64,000 bases of DNA from Aliiroseovarius sp. F20344 (GTDB taxonomy: Bacteria; Pseudomonadota; Alphaproteobacteria; Rhodobacterales; Rhodobacteraceae). How positions within the stretch are numbered: position 1 is the stretch's first letter; every line of letters starts with the position of its first letter. The notes under the pieces are model-generated. The model ran no database searches, was not told the origin of the DNA, and worked only from the letters and a program-made list of their open reading frames with translations. The DNA is taken from contig NZ_JALKBG010000003.1 in NCBI RefSeq assembly GCF_023016155.1, positions 1 to 64,000 on the forward strand, read 5' to 3'. Made by a program: the position numbers and the translations under genes. This document shows positions 63,615 to 64,000 of this stretch, one piece after another.

Positions 63615-63643
63615 AAAGGGCCGCGACATTGCACGGCCCCTTT
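63615..63643 (-). terminator. Rho-independent terminator after dapA
   Basis: On the minus strand AAAGGGGCCG pairs with CGGCCCTTT and runs into CTCTTTTT, between the dapA stop (63654) and the smpB start, so dapA and smpB may be separate units. Confidence 0.7.
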
Positions 63644-63653
63644 TAACTTTGGA

Positions 63654-64000
63654 TCAGTTGATCAAACCGGCGTGACGCATGGCGGCGTCGATGGCGGATT
63701 TGGTCTCGTCCGTGATCTCGGTCAGTGGGCTCCGGACTTCGGTGCTGCAGCGGCCCAGTTTAGACAGGCCATATTTGGCACCACACAAACCAGGCTCCAT
63801 GAAGATCGCCTGATGCAAAGGCATCAGCTTATCCGCAATCTCAAGCGCTTTTGCGAAGTCACCTGACAGCGTGGCAGCCTGCAAGTCCGCACATAGGCGC
63901 GGGGCCACATTCGCAGTGACTGAGATACAGCCAACACCACCCTGCGCGTTGAACCCATGCGCTGTCGCGTCTTCGCCCGAAAGCTGCACGAAATCCGCAC
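63654..64000 (-). CDS. dapA: 4-hydroxy-tetrahydrodipicolinate synthase, C-terminal part
   Basis: Only the last 115 residues are in the window; the gene runs off the right edge. DapA condenses pyruvate with aspartate semialdehyde in lysine and diaminopimelate synthesis. The visible part has [34 protein letters not shown] (the GxxGCIS(V)TxN strand motif of the aldolase barrel) and a helical C terminus ending RHAGLIN. No frame damage is seen in this part. Confidence 0.92.
   Translation of the reverse strand, partial: ADFVQLSGEDATAHGFNAQGGVGCISVTANVAPRLCADLQAATLSGDFAKALEIADKLMPLHQAIFMEPGLCGAKYGLSKLGRCSTEVRSPLTEITDETKSAIDAAMRHAGLIN

Overview
The window is a dense, mostly operonic stretch of about 85 protein-coding genes from an alphaproteobacterium. 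It is almost certainly a member of the Rhodobacteraceae (Roseobacter group). This rests on gene content and order that I recognise from that family, not on a database search: an rpoZ-rsh-DUF2062-pdxJ-acpS-lepB-rnc-era-recO run, a pckA/chvI-chvG-hprK-rapZ-PTS(Ntr) island, a parC-DUF898-M48 run, an etfBA-hbd region, an aa3-type oxidase subunit IV mini-gene, and proteins of the DUF1491, DUF6173, DUF6473 and DUF6732 types. I see no insertion sequence, prophage, CRISPR array, rRNA or tRNA. Codon use looks uniform, so this reads as core chromosome.

Layout. 1-313 is a tandem array of hairpins and imperfect repeats downstream of tuf (311-1486). 1669-6356 holds M48 protease, DUF898 membrane protein and parC. 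6488-9320 has small independent genes, including a PduO-type B12 adenosyltransferase. 9545-13211 carries the electron-transfer flavoprotein genes and a 3-hydroxybutyryl-CoA dehydrogenase. 13261-18801 (minus) is an acyltransferase, then HPr, EIIA, RapZ, a short HPr kinase, ChvG and ChvI, facing pckA (19172-20770) across a 370-bp control region rich in repeats. 22662-24311 encodes a long acyl-CoA dehydrogenase that looks like methylsuccinyl-CoA dehydrogenase. 24751-24803 carries two identical 14-bp palindromes between a DUF3995 gene and a TetR gene.

25789-35080 (minus) is a long housekeeping run for stringent response, RNA processing, secretion, vitamin B6 and DNA repair. 35183-42471 has NYN protein, ispH, a methyltransferase, rnhA, fmt, a normal and a degenerate peptide deformylase, and a PatB-type C-S lyase. 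42574-44003 is a photolyase broken by a -1 frameshift at a slippery-looking heptamer. 44055-50661 (minus) is a corrin-ring operon: DUF6732, His-rich CbiX, cobH, cobL, cobI, cbiG-cobJ fusion and cobM, nearly all overlapping. 50877-57223 contains a DsbD-like protein, YqgE, TsaC, an acyl-CoA dehydrogenase with a coupled metallo-hydrolase, and a 3-hydroxyisobutyrate dehydrogenase-like enzyme. 57387-59769 has small genes plus azlCD. 59823-63081 is a molybdenum cofactor operon (fdhD, mobA, mobB-moeA fusion). smpB and a truncated dapA end the window.

How it fits together. Mcd, ETF, a B12 adenosyltransferase and a B12 operon, with PEP carboxykinase under a ChvG/ChvI-PTS island, are what one expects of a marine heterotroph assimilating C2/C3 acids through the B12-dependent ethylmalonyl-CoA route and gluconeogenesis. 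The link is inferred from content. No wholly new system is evident. The most unusual items are the photolyase frameshift, the deformylase with both a metal ligand and the catalytic Glu replaced, the CbiX with about 30 histidines and repeated CxxC modules, the twin TetR operators, and the hairpin arrays near tuf and pckA.
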